28,969 bases of DNA, from assembly GCA_048213135.1 (NCBI GenBank), contig PS015559.1, positions 78,388 to 107,356 on the forward strand, read 5' to 3'. A program made the position numbers and the translations under genes. Origin of the DNA: Reclinomonas americana ATCC 50394 (lineage: Eukaryota; Jakobida; Jakobea; Jakobida). Positions 18,769 to 28,969 of the stretch are shown here, piece by piece. Numbering within the stretch: the first letter of the stretch is position 1; every line of letters begins with the position of its first letter. The notes beneath the pieces are model-generated. The model had not been told where the DNA came from and searched no databases. It saw only the letters and a list, made by a program, of their open reading frames with translations.

Positions 18769-21700
18769 TCCATCTCGATTGTGCTCATTGGTCGCCGCTC
18801 GCGCTACTTTGCCGGCACTCGGTACCTCAAACGTGGCATCAACGATCAGGGCCACGTGGCCAACGAGGTGGAGACCGAGCAGATTGTGTACGACTCGTCG
18901 TCGGTGAACGAATTCGAGCGCGAGGGCGTGTTCACGTCGGTGGTGCAAGTGCGTGGCTCGGTGCCGGTCTACTGGTCGCACGATACACAATCGAAGGCCA
19001 TTGTGGCGCCCAAGCCCACCATTATCAGTTTCGTGGACACAACGTGCAGTCAACGTGGTGGTGGTGGTAATGATGATGACACTCACATACTCTTCATTTC
19101 GACAGTGGGCCGCTACGATCCGCAATGCACGGCAGCGCGTCTCCACTTCCAGGATCTGTTCCGACGCTACGGCATGCCAGTGATTCTGCTCGATCTGCTG
19201 AAACCACAGGAGAAGAAGCCGCGAGAGATGCCGCTGGTGCGCGAGTTTGACGAGCTGGTCAATTATCTCAACCAGTTCCTGCCGGCCGAGAAGAAGATTC
19301 AGGTGACTTGCACTACGACTCTCCCACCGACTTTTCCACTCCTCGTGACTCACTCACTTGCTCTATTTGCAGCACATTTCGTGGGACTTCCGCGGCGCCG
19401 CCAAACGCAACCTCGGTCGCGCACTGACTACGATGGCCGTGATTTGCGAGGGAGCCATTTCGGAGACCAACATTTTCCGCTCCAAAGTGATTGTCGAGCG
19501 CGCGGACTGGCTGGAGGAGAGCGGACTCTACGATTTCTCCTCGCAGCCGTTCGAGGGATACACGTTGCAGCGTGGCGTGCTGCGCACGAACTGCTTGGAC
19601 TGTCTCGACCGCACCAACATTGCGCAGTTTTTGTTTGGCAAGTCGGCGCTCGCGCACCAGGTTTGATCGCACCACCATTCATGCGTGTTATGGTTGTGGG
19701 TGCGAGTCATTTCGTCTTACACTTTGACGCTTGTGCGCAGCTGCATGCACTGGGCGCCTTCTCGCGCGCCTCGTTCGTTGGTCACGAGGACATTATTCAG
19801 GCGCTGATGGATCTGTACGATGAAGCCGGTGACAATTTTGCTCTGCAGTACGGCGGCTCACGCACCGTCAGTGCCGGTGTGCATCACCGCGGCGTCAGCT
19901 GGGACATTCTGTCCAACATTCGACGATTCTACAGGTGAGTGTGTTGCTGTGCACGCCTTGCATAATCTGTTGAGCTGACAGCCGTGTGCGACAGCAACAA
20001 CTTCTTGGATCCGGAGAAACAAGAGGCCATCAACTTGTTCCTCGGACACTACGTGCCGGAGATTGGCAAGCCGCACTTGTGGGAGTTGCCTACGGATTTC
20101 TATCTGCACAACACTGCCACCGAGTTTGGCGAAGGATCGGAGAGTATGCAAGTGTTGCGTCGGAGCGGAAGCGGGGTTGGGACAGCAAGGATGTGCGCTC
20201 ACTTCGTGCCGCAGACTCCGTGACGACTGGTGGGTGCGGCCGAATGAGGAATTCGAGGACCCGCACGCATCGCTCTTTTCGCGCATCAATCAGGAGGAGG
20301 GTCTCGCCGGCGTGGCGACATGCACCGAAGAGCAGCTGTTTGACAGGCCCAAGGACGACACGTACTTTGAGCAGGCGCACCAGACGCACAAGCTGACCAA
20401 CTTTTACAAGTTGTGTTCCACTGCGACACAGCTATCTGCTTTCCTTTACCCACTCGCTCACGTACACACTCAGGCGCTTGCTGGTGCCCTACGAGAAGCG
20501 GCTGTCAGTGGCGCGTGACAGTCGAGCGGCAAGTGCGCATCATGCACGATCTTCGTTTCGTTTCCCCCCGGTGCACTGCAGCTGCCGTTGTACTCTCCTC
20601 ACTGGCATCGCACCACAGCACCAAGGGTCGCATGGCGGCCGTCTCCATCATGCCTGCTGTCATTGACGAGGACATTCGCCAGCGATTCGCCATTGTGAAC
20701 AGGATGACCAGTGCTCATGATGTTTCGTCACGCCACGTCAGCATTCTGTGGCGCGCATTGATGCTCACCGTTGTTCGTGCCTCGCAGGATTCGTTGTCGT
20801 TTATCGACGAACCGGAAGACGACAGCATGGAAAAGTATCGCGCGTACGCACACGCCAGTCGTCACGAAATGGTGGAGACGGTGAATCGGTCCTCCGAGTA
20901 CGAGTACTTTTTGTCGGGCACGCGCACTACGGCAATGCTGGCTGTTGCGTACCCGTTGTCGACCAAACCAGGGTGGACAGTTTGCTGAAGGGATGTTCCC
21001 ACTCTGATGTGCAGACTGGTGGCCAGAGTCGAGGCATCTCGGTGCTTGCCGGTGCCATGTCGCTGGGTCACACTGTGGTTCGTGTCGTATGGCGGTGATT
21101 GGGTGGAGCCTGCTCACTGACCTGTGCTGTGTGCATCGCGCAGCAAGGAGCCAGTCAGTTCAGCGGCGTGAACGCGGTGGGCGAGTACTACCAGAAAATG
21201 TACGATCGGTTCCTGGCGCCAGAGATGTCCCCTGATATCGACGACCTCAAGGTGCGTGTGTGTGTGTGTGCGTGAGAGTGCTTGCAGCCCTTGACCACGA
21301 CTCTCATTATTTCCTCGTTCTGTTGTGCGTGTGTCAACACAGCGCTTTGACGCGTACGCCCGCGCGGACCAGGCCGGGCGATATGTCATGGGCACAGTGC
21401 CGCTCAGCGTCGGAGTGTGCGTCCCACCCCCTCTCATTGTCACCCCCCCTCTCTACGTATTGATCTCACCTGGTGCGCAGTGAGTTCCAAAACACACTCG
21501 ATACGCTGCGTCGTGAGGCCGCCGTCGACTACCGAGTGGGCCTGTCCAGCAGCGCCTCGAGCTCCACGCTCTACGAGGACGGACTGCTGGCTGTATACGG
21601 TATTTCCTACAGGGACGAATGTGTTACGCAGTGACGGTGTTTGACCCTTGCGTGCGCCATGCAGGCGAGGAGCGCGATGACGACGAAGACGAGTCCACGG

Positions 21701-24140
21701 TCGGCACTCGTGATGTACAATCCTCTGCTGCTGATGTGAGTCGCCCCCTGCGTGTGCTTCACCTCGCTGTGGCTCATGTCAATGACTCTGCGCTCTGTTT
21801 TCCAGGCGCACGCCACGGCCGTGCTCGACAGCGACGAAGAGGACGAGGAAGGCAGTGAGCGCATCGAGGAGGCAGTCCCCGACGTGCGGCGACCGCATGT
21901 GCTGGACGAGATCCTCGAGCAATCGGCGGCCGCCCCGGCTCCGACACGCAAGGGTTTGTCGAGACAGTGTGCGGCCGCAAAGCAATGATGCGTGTATCTC
22001 ATGCATGGAGCAGGTGGCAGTGGCGGTGCGGCAAGTGATGCGAGTCAAGATGTGCGACCGTCGACGGCAGGGCGCGCGGAAGCTGGCGCAGCAGCCCCGT
22101 CCGCTCTGCTGGATGCCGCTCGTCGCACAGTCACGGTTACCCCGGAGGGTGACGGTCCACTCATCAGCTTTGGTGTGCGCTCACCGTCGAAGCAGCCGAG
22201 TTGCGAAACGAAATCGTGGTGCGTGCTTGCTGGCATCCTGTGTCTCACCAGTAGCCGCTGCTTCACAGGTGCGGTCACGGACCTGTCATCGATTGGTGCC
22301 ACTGTGCGCTCGGCCGTGCGGCGACGCAAGCTGGCCGAGGAGGCAGAGGAAATGTCGCGACAGGAGCAGACCATGATTCATCCGCCGTGGAACTACTTCC
22401 TTCCGTTCCTGCGCTACGTGCAGGACTTTGCGCTGACCGACGAGCTGGTATGTACTTGTCTGCCGCCGTCTAACACCGCCCGCCCTTGCGTTTGTCTGTC
22501 TCACGCACGCGAATGTCGTTAGTTGGACGAAGTGCTGCGGCGCATTGTGGAAAAGATGATGGCGTCGCCGGAGGAGGGTGGTATTCCACGTCGCCCGCAC
22601 ATTGTGTACCGCACCAGGAGGCACGCCAGCAAGAGCTCACGGTCCATTCTGTCCAAGCTGATGCACGAGGAGTTGCATCGCGGATGCTTCACCGGCCTCG
22701 ACGCCATCAAGTGGGTGCTCGAGTGCGACGAGTTCCGCGTGTCGGAGCCGGCCGACGCCATTGTGCTGCTGCAGCACATGTCGAACTGCAATGTGTTTTC
22801 GCGACTGGACGGCGGTTCCACATTTGACGGCGACTTTACGCTGTACAAGTTTTTGGTGTGTGTGTGAACCAATATTTGCGTTTCTATGGTGTTTCGCTGA
22901 CAGGTGCGCGCTCGCAAGGCCGGCGAGGAACCGCATGTACTCAACCTGTCGGATGTGTGGGACAAGCCGAGTCGCGCTGCGGTCACTGTGATTCGCTCAC
23001 TGGCGGCGAAAATGCTCAACACGTGCACTCAACACATGACTGGCAAGGGCTTGAATTATCAGGTGCGGTGGGCGGCAAGCAATCGCAAAAAAAGGGCATG
23101 CTCCTCATCGCACCTTGCCGCAGAGTGTGATCGAGAGTCAAGGGTACACCGAGTTTGTCGCCGAGACGGGCGAGTTGCAGCGGGTAACGTTTCTTGTGTC
23201 GATCACGCCTGTGCTCTCCGGCGTGTGTTGACTTGACTTGTCTCGTTGCAGTCGAATGTGTTTTCTCTGAACGAGCGCGAACGACTAGTGTTCTTTGTCA
23301 ATGCCCACAATCTGCTGTACATTCACGGGCTGATTGCACTCGGCGTCGAATCGTCAAGTGTACATCCGCGATTCTTGCACGCCGTGTGCTACGACATTGG
23401 TGGCTTGCGCTTCTCCCTACACGACATCAAGGACGGCATTCTGCGAGGTCTGTGTCGCCCCTCCTTTTGTGCAGTGGCCTTACCCTCTCACGTCGTCTCA
23501 CCCATTGTCGTGTAGGCAACAAACCGTGCTTGCATCAGCTCCTGCCACCGTTCCGTTCCAAGAGCGATCCACGAATGGTGTGTTTCATGATGACGATGAT
23601 GAACCGATGTGTGTGCGAAGCGCATTCTCATCACGATTGTCCGTGTCGTGCGTGCAGGGTCTGGTGCTGCAGGCGCCCGATGTTCGTGTGCACTTTGTGT
23701 TGTCTGGACTCGAGGGGAAACTGTTCCTGAAGCCCATGAGAGTGCGTGTTTGTGTTTGCGCTTGGGTCCACCACTTGATGGATTTGCTCATGTGGAGGCG
23801 CAGGTGGAGAAAGTCGATTACTTGTTGCAGCGGTGTGCGGAGAAATTCGGCGAAAAAGGAGTTATTGTGGACATTGGTCGGCGCGAGGTTTGTCAACGAT
23901 CTGGAACTGCGCGCGATGTACGACAGTCTAATCCTCACCGCACCGCTCTCACTCGCGCAGCTGCTGTTGCACCGATTGTTTGGCGAGTACGCGACCGATT
24001 TCGGTTTTGGCGAGGACCCGTGTTGTCAGCCGGCGCTGGTAAGAACACTCTTCCGCCTCACCTCGAAGAATCGTGTTGCGCTCTTGCGGTTGCTGGAGAC
24101 GCATCCCGACGGTGTTTGTGTGGTGTACTTTGACACGTGA
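18769..24140 (+). CDS. FIG4: FIG4 SAC phosphatase body continuing into DEP and DUF547 domains
   Basis: Phosphatidylinositol 3,5-bisphosphate 5-phosphatase of the PIKfyve/VAC14 complex on endosomes and lysosomes. Exons: 18769-19027, 19106-19302, 19373-19660, 19741-19934, 19995-20153, 20215-20409, 20474-20514, 20582-20721, 20788-20943, 21015-21074, 21144-21251, 21343-21416, 21481-21599, 21665-21735, 21806-21953, 22014-22199, 22269-22447, 22523-22855, 22904-23062, 23124-23183, 23252-23447, 23516-23577, 23658-23741, 23804-23887, 23961-24140; 1,243 residues, all in phase. FIG4 motifs: [40 protein letters not shown], catalytic [15 protein letters not shown] and [18 protein letters not shown]4's C-terminal part is seen at 21144-21416 ([16 protein letters not shown]). 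An acidic, Ser/Ala-rich linker leads to a DEP domain ([26 protein letters not shown]) and a DUF547 domain ([40 protein letters not shown]). Exon 20474-20514 and its join to 20582 are the weakest. Confidence 0.88.
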
Positions 24141-24284
24141 GTGAAGTAAGTAGATTGTTTCTCCGGCACATTCATGTTGTCCATGAAAACTGGATTCTCT
24201 TGTCTTTCCTTCATCTCCGTCGCTTCCTGTGACTGAGTGTTCACCTTCTGCCTGCCTGCCTACCCCCCTGACACTGTGCCCGCA
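24141..24284. other. Short tandem intergenic spacer
   Basis: 144 bp between the FIG4-DEP-DUF547 stop and the ATPase start, pyrimidine rich on the + strand with a CTGCCTGCCTGC run. It could instead be part of a 236-nt intron (24136-24371), because GTGAGT at 24136 overlaps the stop. Confidence 0.5.
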
Positions 24285-26019
24285 ATGTGGATTCTCGGTG
24301 GATGGTACGCTGTGCTGTGAGTCGCTGCTCGTTGGCACTCTTCTCACTTCACTGTTTCTTCCTCGCGACAGCGCCCTGGTGTCGCTAATGGGCGGTCTGT
24401 CATGCGTAACCGTTCACGCCTCCACGCTCCCACACGTGCCGTCGTCGTCGCCGTCGCTGACACAGCAGCGGATCGCGTGTCTTCAGCGGAATCATGTCAA
24501 CCTCAAGTACACGCTGGAGAGGCCGCCGGACCCGCTGGAGCTGCTGCACGCACTCAACGCACTCGGGCACGAACACCTGCTACAAACGGTCTCCACTCGA
24601 GTGTACGACACGCCCACGCATCGCGTGATGCTCGGCAAGCTGGCCAGTATGGCTGTGCTGCTGGCTGAAGATCGGCTGGCGCACACACGGGGTGCGAATG
24701 GCGTGGCAATTGTCGGGGCTGACGGCGTCGGCAAGTCGACTGTGCTGCGCGTCTTCGCCGAGGTGTGTCCGCTGATGGCGCCGACGGTGGTGCCAGTGTA
24801 CGTCAGCGTCAGCAGCATGCTTGGTGAGATTGACGGACGCGGTTTCAGTGCCGGCGTGCGTCCGCTCGGCGAACTCGCCTGCGAGGCACTGGAGCGGCAC
24901 GGCTTTATCGTGCCGAGTCGACCCTCCTCCATTAATGGCAATAGCGGCAACGGCAACGGCAACAACGGCAGCAGCAACAATGCGGATGAGCGCGAGGGCG
25001 ACAACTGGAGTGCCCTCCGTGTGGCCGACTCGGTGCTGGCCGCCACCAATCGGCACATTCTCTTCCTCGTCGACGACGTGGACCAGCTGTATACCGTCAA
25101 GGCGTTGCAGTCGACACTAGAGGAGGCGCAGCTGGCGCGCGGATTGCTGCGCGAGATGGCGGCCCTGGCCGATGGGTTTCCCAGCGGTCGATTCGCCGTG
25201 GTTCTCTGCAGTTCGTCTCCGTCGCTCCCGCTGCTCATCAACCGGCAGGCCGTGCGCGACTCCAACCTGAGCAACGAGTACCCGCTGGTGCAAGACTGCC
25301 CGACTCTCACCTCCAGCCGCTTTCCCACCTTTCGGGTGCCGAACGGCTTGATGAACGACCTGAACCTAGTGCAACAAATGCTCCAGCTCGACGACGAGAA
25401 CAAGGCGCGACTGGTGCTGTTCACGTACGGAGCGACTCCACGCCGCGTGCTACGCGGCCTCCACGACCTGGCATTCTACACCGCTCACGGCGGTGTGCGA
25501 GAGGACAGCATGGATCGCACCGACAGCACGCAGCTGGCCATGAGCGACGACTTGGTGGCGGCCTTCTATCAGAAACTGCTGGAGACGATGCGCGAGAAGA
25601 ACGAGGAGTTGCTGAAGAGCCTCATGGTGGAGCCCGACGCCAAGGTGCTATCGGTGGAGCGTGTCACCGAGGTACCGTGGGAGAAGCGCTTTACGCCGCT
25701 GTCGTTTCCCGAGGCTCGCGACGTGTTTGCCGAGGTGCTGCTGAAGCGCGGCAATCAAGCCGACGATGTGCGTGGTCATCAGCTCAACGAGACCCTCTTT
25801 CGCCTGCACGACCTTGGTCTGCTGATGGTGGATCGTGCCGGTGACGGCGTGCCGCACTGGATCTACCCGATGACGATGCGGCATCTGGTGGAGAGCTATC
25901 TCGGCGAGCAGCGCGACATGCAGAAATTCGTCACCACAGTGTCGGTGGAGCTCGGCAAGTGGCTGCGCCAGCCGTTGCAGTCGGTGGCGAACTTGTTGCC
26001 CGGCAGGGGCGGCGGATAG
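24285..26019 (+). CDS. P-loop ATPase (AAA/STAND-like) with hydrophobic N-terminus
   Basis: Predicted nucleoside triphosphatase; family not identified. Exons 24285-24316 and 24372-26019 give 559 residues and the protein is otherwise intronless, unlike its neighbours. The start MWILGGWYAVLALVSLMGGL looks like a signal anchor or targeting sequence. Walker A is GADGVGKST at about residue 125 and Walker B is HILFLVDDVDQL. Further on come FAVVLCSSSPSLPLL (sensor-like strand) and a C-terminal segment, LHDLGLLMVDRAGDGVPHWI, that could be a winged helix. An Asn/Gly/Ser-rich loop (SINGNSGNGNGNNGSSNN) sits between the motifs. The overall order resembles AAA_16/STAND ATPases that act as regulated switches, but no partner domain is seen. 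The donor at 24317 (GTGAGT) was preferred; one 12 nt earlier is also in phase. The start is uncertain because splicing from the upstream gene at 24136 is also in phase. Confidence 0.75.
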
Positions 26020-26154
26020 TGAGTGGGTGCGTTGACATTATTATTGAAACTGCGACTTGTGATTTCTCTCTTTGTTTTTTTTTTTTTGTATTCCACGATG
26101 CGAGGAGGGAACGAGAGCGACAAACGAAGCAGAGAGACAGAGCGATGAGAGCGC
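26020..26154. other. Convergent intergenic spacer with poly-T
   Basis: 135 bp between the ATPase stop and the stop of the EF-hand gene. It contains a run of about 13 T near 26076-26088. No other feature is recognised. Confidence 0.6.
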
Positions 26155-28652
26155 TTACTCGGGGAAGTTGCCTTCGCCATCATTGTCCACTGGCGGCGGC
26201 GGCATGCCAGCACCCGCCAGCATGCCCTGTTGCCGCATGGCCAGCATCATCGGAATCTGCGGCACGGCCTCGGCAGCGCGCGCCAGACTACAAAACGGGT
26301 TGAGGAACGAAAAATGAGTGAGGACGCACATACGCGTGTTCTTGTAGTTTTTCAGCACGCACCTCACGCGACCAGTGTTCTCGGGGTCCAAAATCTGGAA
26401 GATCGGATCGAGAGCCTCAGTGCGGATGAGCAACAGGCCCACCTCCTTGATGATGGCCAGGTACACGTGGATGATCTGACAAACCATGCGGTGAGATGCG
26501 TGAGTGTCACCCGAGTACTGCTACTGCGGAGCGGGGATACACACCTCGAGGATCAGGCGCAGCATGCGCTTGGTGATGATCTCGGCCTCCTCAATGGTCA
26601 CGCGTCCGTCCTGGCCGCAGCAACACGCAGTGAGGAACAATGCGCACAACAACACACCGCGAGATTCGCCGCTCGTTCACACACCATGTTGATGTCAAAT
26701 ATCGACAGCAGGCTGACCAACAGAGTGCGGACGCGGTTGATCGGTGGGTTACCGGCCACCGACGGCGCAAAGGCCTCCGCCACACGGAACATGGACTCGA
26801 ACTCGGCGAGCGACACACGGCCGTCTCCCTGCGCACCACCATTTCTTGAGCATCACGAAGACAGCAGTGCCGGCGAGAGACACACAAATTGACGCACGTT
26901 CTTGTCAATCAGCTTGAACACGGCGGAGAAGAGAGCAGGGAACTTGCGCTCCATGACAGCCGGCACATTCTCCGACAGCACTGAGGGGGGAAGAGAGTGA
27001 GAGGGTCAGCAGCAGGCGATGTTGTGGCAACGAAAAGAGCACGCACAGGCGAGAATGGCGGGCGGCAAGGCGGCGGCACCCGGGTTGAAGACGGCAGCCT
27101 GCTGCATGCCTTGGTTGACCTGTGAGGCCGAGTGAGCAGAGTGACAGCGGGAGAGGAATTCAACAAACAGATGCGCAACTCCCTGCATGAAGTCCTCACG
27201 AATGTTGCCGTGTGCCATGCGGTACATGGTGGCCTCCGACACCTGTCCGTCGTCGGACTTGGAGCTGGCCTCCACGAATTGCTGCATCGAAGCAGGTTGG
27301 TGCCAGTCACCGCGACACACAAAACGAACAGAGCACCAACCTCACGGGTGCGGTGGTACTGTGCCATCATCATTCCGTACGGCGACTGCGGCGAGTCGGC
27401 GAGCGCGTTCAGCTGCATCTCCACCATCTGCAGCACTGTTGAAGGAGTCCCGAGTGCATGAGTATTTCTTGCAGGTGAGAGCACACGCTTAGTGACGCAA
27501 CTCTCCGGCGGGATGAGCGCGAGCAGATCGTCGACAGTCACAGCGCCACTATTGAGAGCAGTGAGTGAGACAGTGACACACGCGCGCGCGGGTGATCTCG
27601 TGTGTCAGCACGCAACTCTCCGTCCTGGTCGACAAACATGTAGGCCAGGGAGAGGGCGTTGTGAATCAGCGTCGAGTCGAACAGGAGCACTTGCGACAGC
27701 GAGTCAATGAGCTGGTCGCTGAACATGACGACCGTCTCGAACTGTGCACATGCAGCGTGAGTTGCGCGAAAAATGTCCACCATCACAAGGAAACACAGGA
27801 TGCGCACCAGGTCAGCCAGCAGCGCCGTCAGCGAGTCCTTCGTCAGGTGGCCTGTGAGGAAAACAGATGAGAAAAACGTGAAAGCCGCCGAGCGCAGCAT
27901 CAAACACACCATCGCCGTTCTGCATTACGGGTGAGAAGCGAAACCAACACAGCACGAGGGATATACATCATCACGCACCACGTCGAGAATGGCCAGCAGA
28001 GACGGCAAGTCCTGTCGCGCAAACAGATCCAACACCTCGCGGACCTCGGCCTCGGAGATGCGTCCATCACGGTTGCGGTCAAAGAACTGCCGACACAATC
28101 AACCAATAAGACAACCGTCCATCCACACGACCCGTAAACAGAAGGGCGAAGAGACCTTGAAGAGCTGTGGGATGAGCAAGTTCGAGCGCATCTCCAGTCC
28201 GTGCATCGCACCGTCGACCACCTGCTCCAGCCGCGCTTGGCCTGCAACACGGGAAAAACCGGACCACATATTAACACGGCGCACCAGACAAAATACATCC
28301 TCGATGGTATATTACCTCGAAGACCCGGCGGCAGGCGACCCATGACCTGCAGAATCGAGCCACGAATGATGGCCTGTGCAACAGAGACAGTGAGCACAAC
28401 GAAAAAGGCAGTGACAACAGTGCTCGTTGGAGACCTTGATGGGCGTGTTGACCACCATGCGGAACTCCTCCTGCACAAGCACACAGTTAATCGATGCTGC
28501 GACTGGTGATTGTGGCTTGCGAGTGTGCGCCTCACCAGTTCCACGTTGCCGTCGCGAGCCACCGCCGCCAAAAAGGCCAACGGATCCTCCGTGTCGAGGT
28601 ACTCAGCGACCATGCGCTGTGACTCAGTGCGTCCAAGAGCTCCGTCGTCGGC
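26155..28652 (-). CDS. Multi-EF-hand calcium-binding protein (about nine EF loops), 5' end unresolved
   Basis: Exons, 5' to 3': 28536-28652, 28435-28470, 28316-28373, 28156-28241, 27979-28086, 27910-27919 (10 nt), 27808-27851, 27617-27741, 27502-27548, 27341-27435, 27180-27281, 27047-27119, 26898-26980, 26685-26828, 26545-26610, 26363-26475, 26155-26287; 479 residues plus an unseen N-terminus, all in phase. EF-hand loops in order: ADDGALGRTESQ, ARDGNVELEEF, DRNRDGRISEAE, DVNGDGHLTKDS, DQDGDGAVTVDD, KSDDGQVSEAT (degenerate), DKNGDGRVSLAE, DINMDGRVTIEE, DPENTGRVRSL (degenerate), and a final VDNDGEGNFPE at the C-terminus. Spacers between pairs are mostly helical. It should bind several calcium ions; the role is unknown and I cannot name a family. 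Three introns use the GTTGCG donor. Upstream of 28652 no secure first exon was found; a possible one with ATG at 28858 is weak. Confidence 0.85.
27910..27919 (-). other. 10-nt microexon within an EF-hand loop
   Basis: Reading the - strand, AACGGCGATG is flanked by ATGCAG (acceptor) and GTGTGT (donor). It joins GACGTG upstream (27979) to GCCACCTG downstream (27851) to give DVNGDGHLTKD, a textbook EF-hand loop. Skipping it would leave the loop broken and shift the frame. Confidence 0.85.
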
Positions 28653-28969
28653 CTGTCACATAAAGAGAGAGGGAGAGAGGGAAGGGAGAGGGAAAGAGGC
28701 AGGCGGAGTTGAGAGAGACAGCGTGCGAACACATCTCGGGGAAATTTTCTGAGATACATGATGTGCATGTGTGTGCGCTCTTCTCTTGTGTATTGTGTCT
28801 CTGTCATTTGATGGCAATGCTGTGTTTCGGCTATCGTGCGCGCGCGCGTTGTCTGTGACATCTCACACACAAGAAAGGAAAAAAAGACAGACAAGAAAAA
28901 CGACGCGGCAAACGCGCAAAGAAGAGAGAGAGAGAGAGAGAGAGAGGAGGACGCGGCGGAAGGAAGACG
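28653..28969. other. Region upstream of the EF-hand exons, no secure gene; ends in (AG)n
   Basis: On the - strand a long CT-rich tract (28660-28712) precedes the acceptor at 28653, so this is likely an intron of the EF-hand gene. A GC-alternating run lies at about 28838-28849 and an (AG)n run at about 28924-28947. A minus-strand ATG at 28858 opens a short frame (MSQTTRARTIAETQ) that could be the first exon, but nothing supports it further. Confidence 0.5.

Noticed and set aside
28836-28850. GC-alternating run as a Z-DNA or regulatory element
   Set aside because: Too short and without context; simple sequence is common throughout this window.

Overview
This is nuclear DNA from a unicellular eukaryote that I cannot place more exactly. 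Every recognisable protein is broken by many short GT-AG introns, mostly about 40-110 nt, and about 110 introns can be traced here. Genes are packed with 77-145 bp between them, and the protein families (GCKIII kinase, WDR25, anamorsin, FIG4, HECT ligase, DEP/DUF547) are eukaryotic. There is no CRISPR array, operon, rRNA or tRNA that I can see. Four runs of N (1524-1577, 6775-7222, 17217-17236, 18443-18768) mark scaffold gaps.

Layout: 65-2813 (+) is a GCKIII/MST3-type kinase missing its N-lobe; 2940-3433 (-) is a possible small tail-anchored protein; 3446-5178 (+) is WDR25-like; 5271-6444 (-) is anamorsin/CIAPIN1; 6540-8890 (+) is a zinc-ribbon/OB-fold-like protein interrupted by a gap; 9013-17193 (-) is a giant gene encoding armadillo repeats, a helical linker, a protein kinase and a C-terminal HECT ubiquitin ligase; 18769-24140 (+) is the FIG4 (SAC) phosphoinositide phosphatase continuing in frame into DEP and DUF547 domains; 24285-26019 (+) is a P-loop ATPase; 26155-28652 (-) is a protein with about nine EF-hand motifs.

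The segment between the last two gaps (17237-18442) appears to be placed backwards. It carries the FIG4 N-terminus on the - strand, while the FIG4 body lies on the + strand to its right. It carries the first two exons of the armadillo gene on the + strand, while the rest lies on the - strand to its left. Flipping this piece repairs both genes with correct splice phase and produces a divergent gene pair with 77 bp between start codons.

The most interesting biology is the armadillo-kinase-HECT architecture (about 2,047 residues over 38 exons), the FIG4-DEP-DUF547 fusion, a candidate exon of a single nucleotide (position 950) that restores the APE motif of the kinase, a 10-nt microexon in an EF-hand loop, and a recurrent unusual 5' splice site, GTTGCG, used by about 20 introns across the window. 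All exon boundaries were traced by hand from reading frame, splice dinucleotides and family resemblance; none was checked against RNA or a database.
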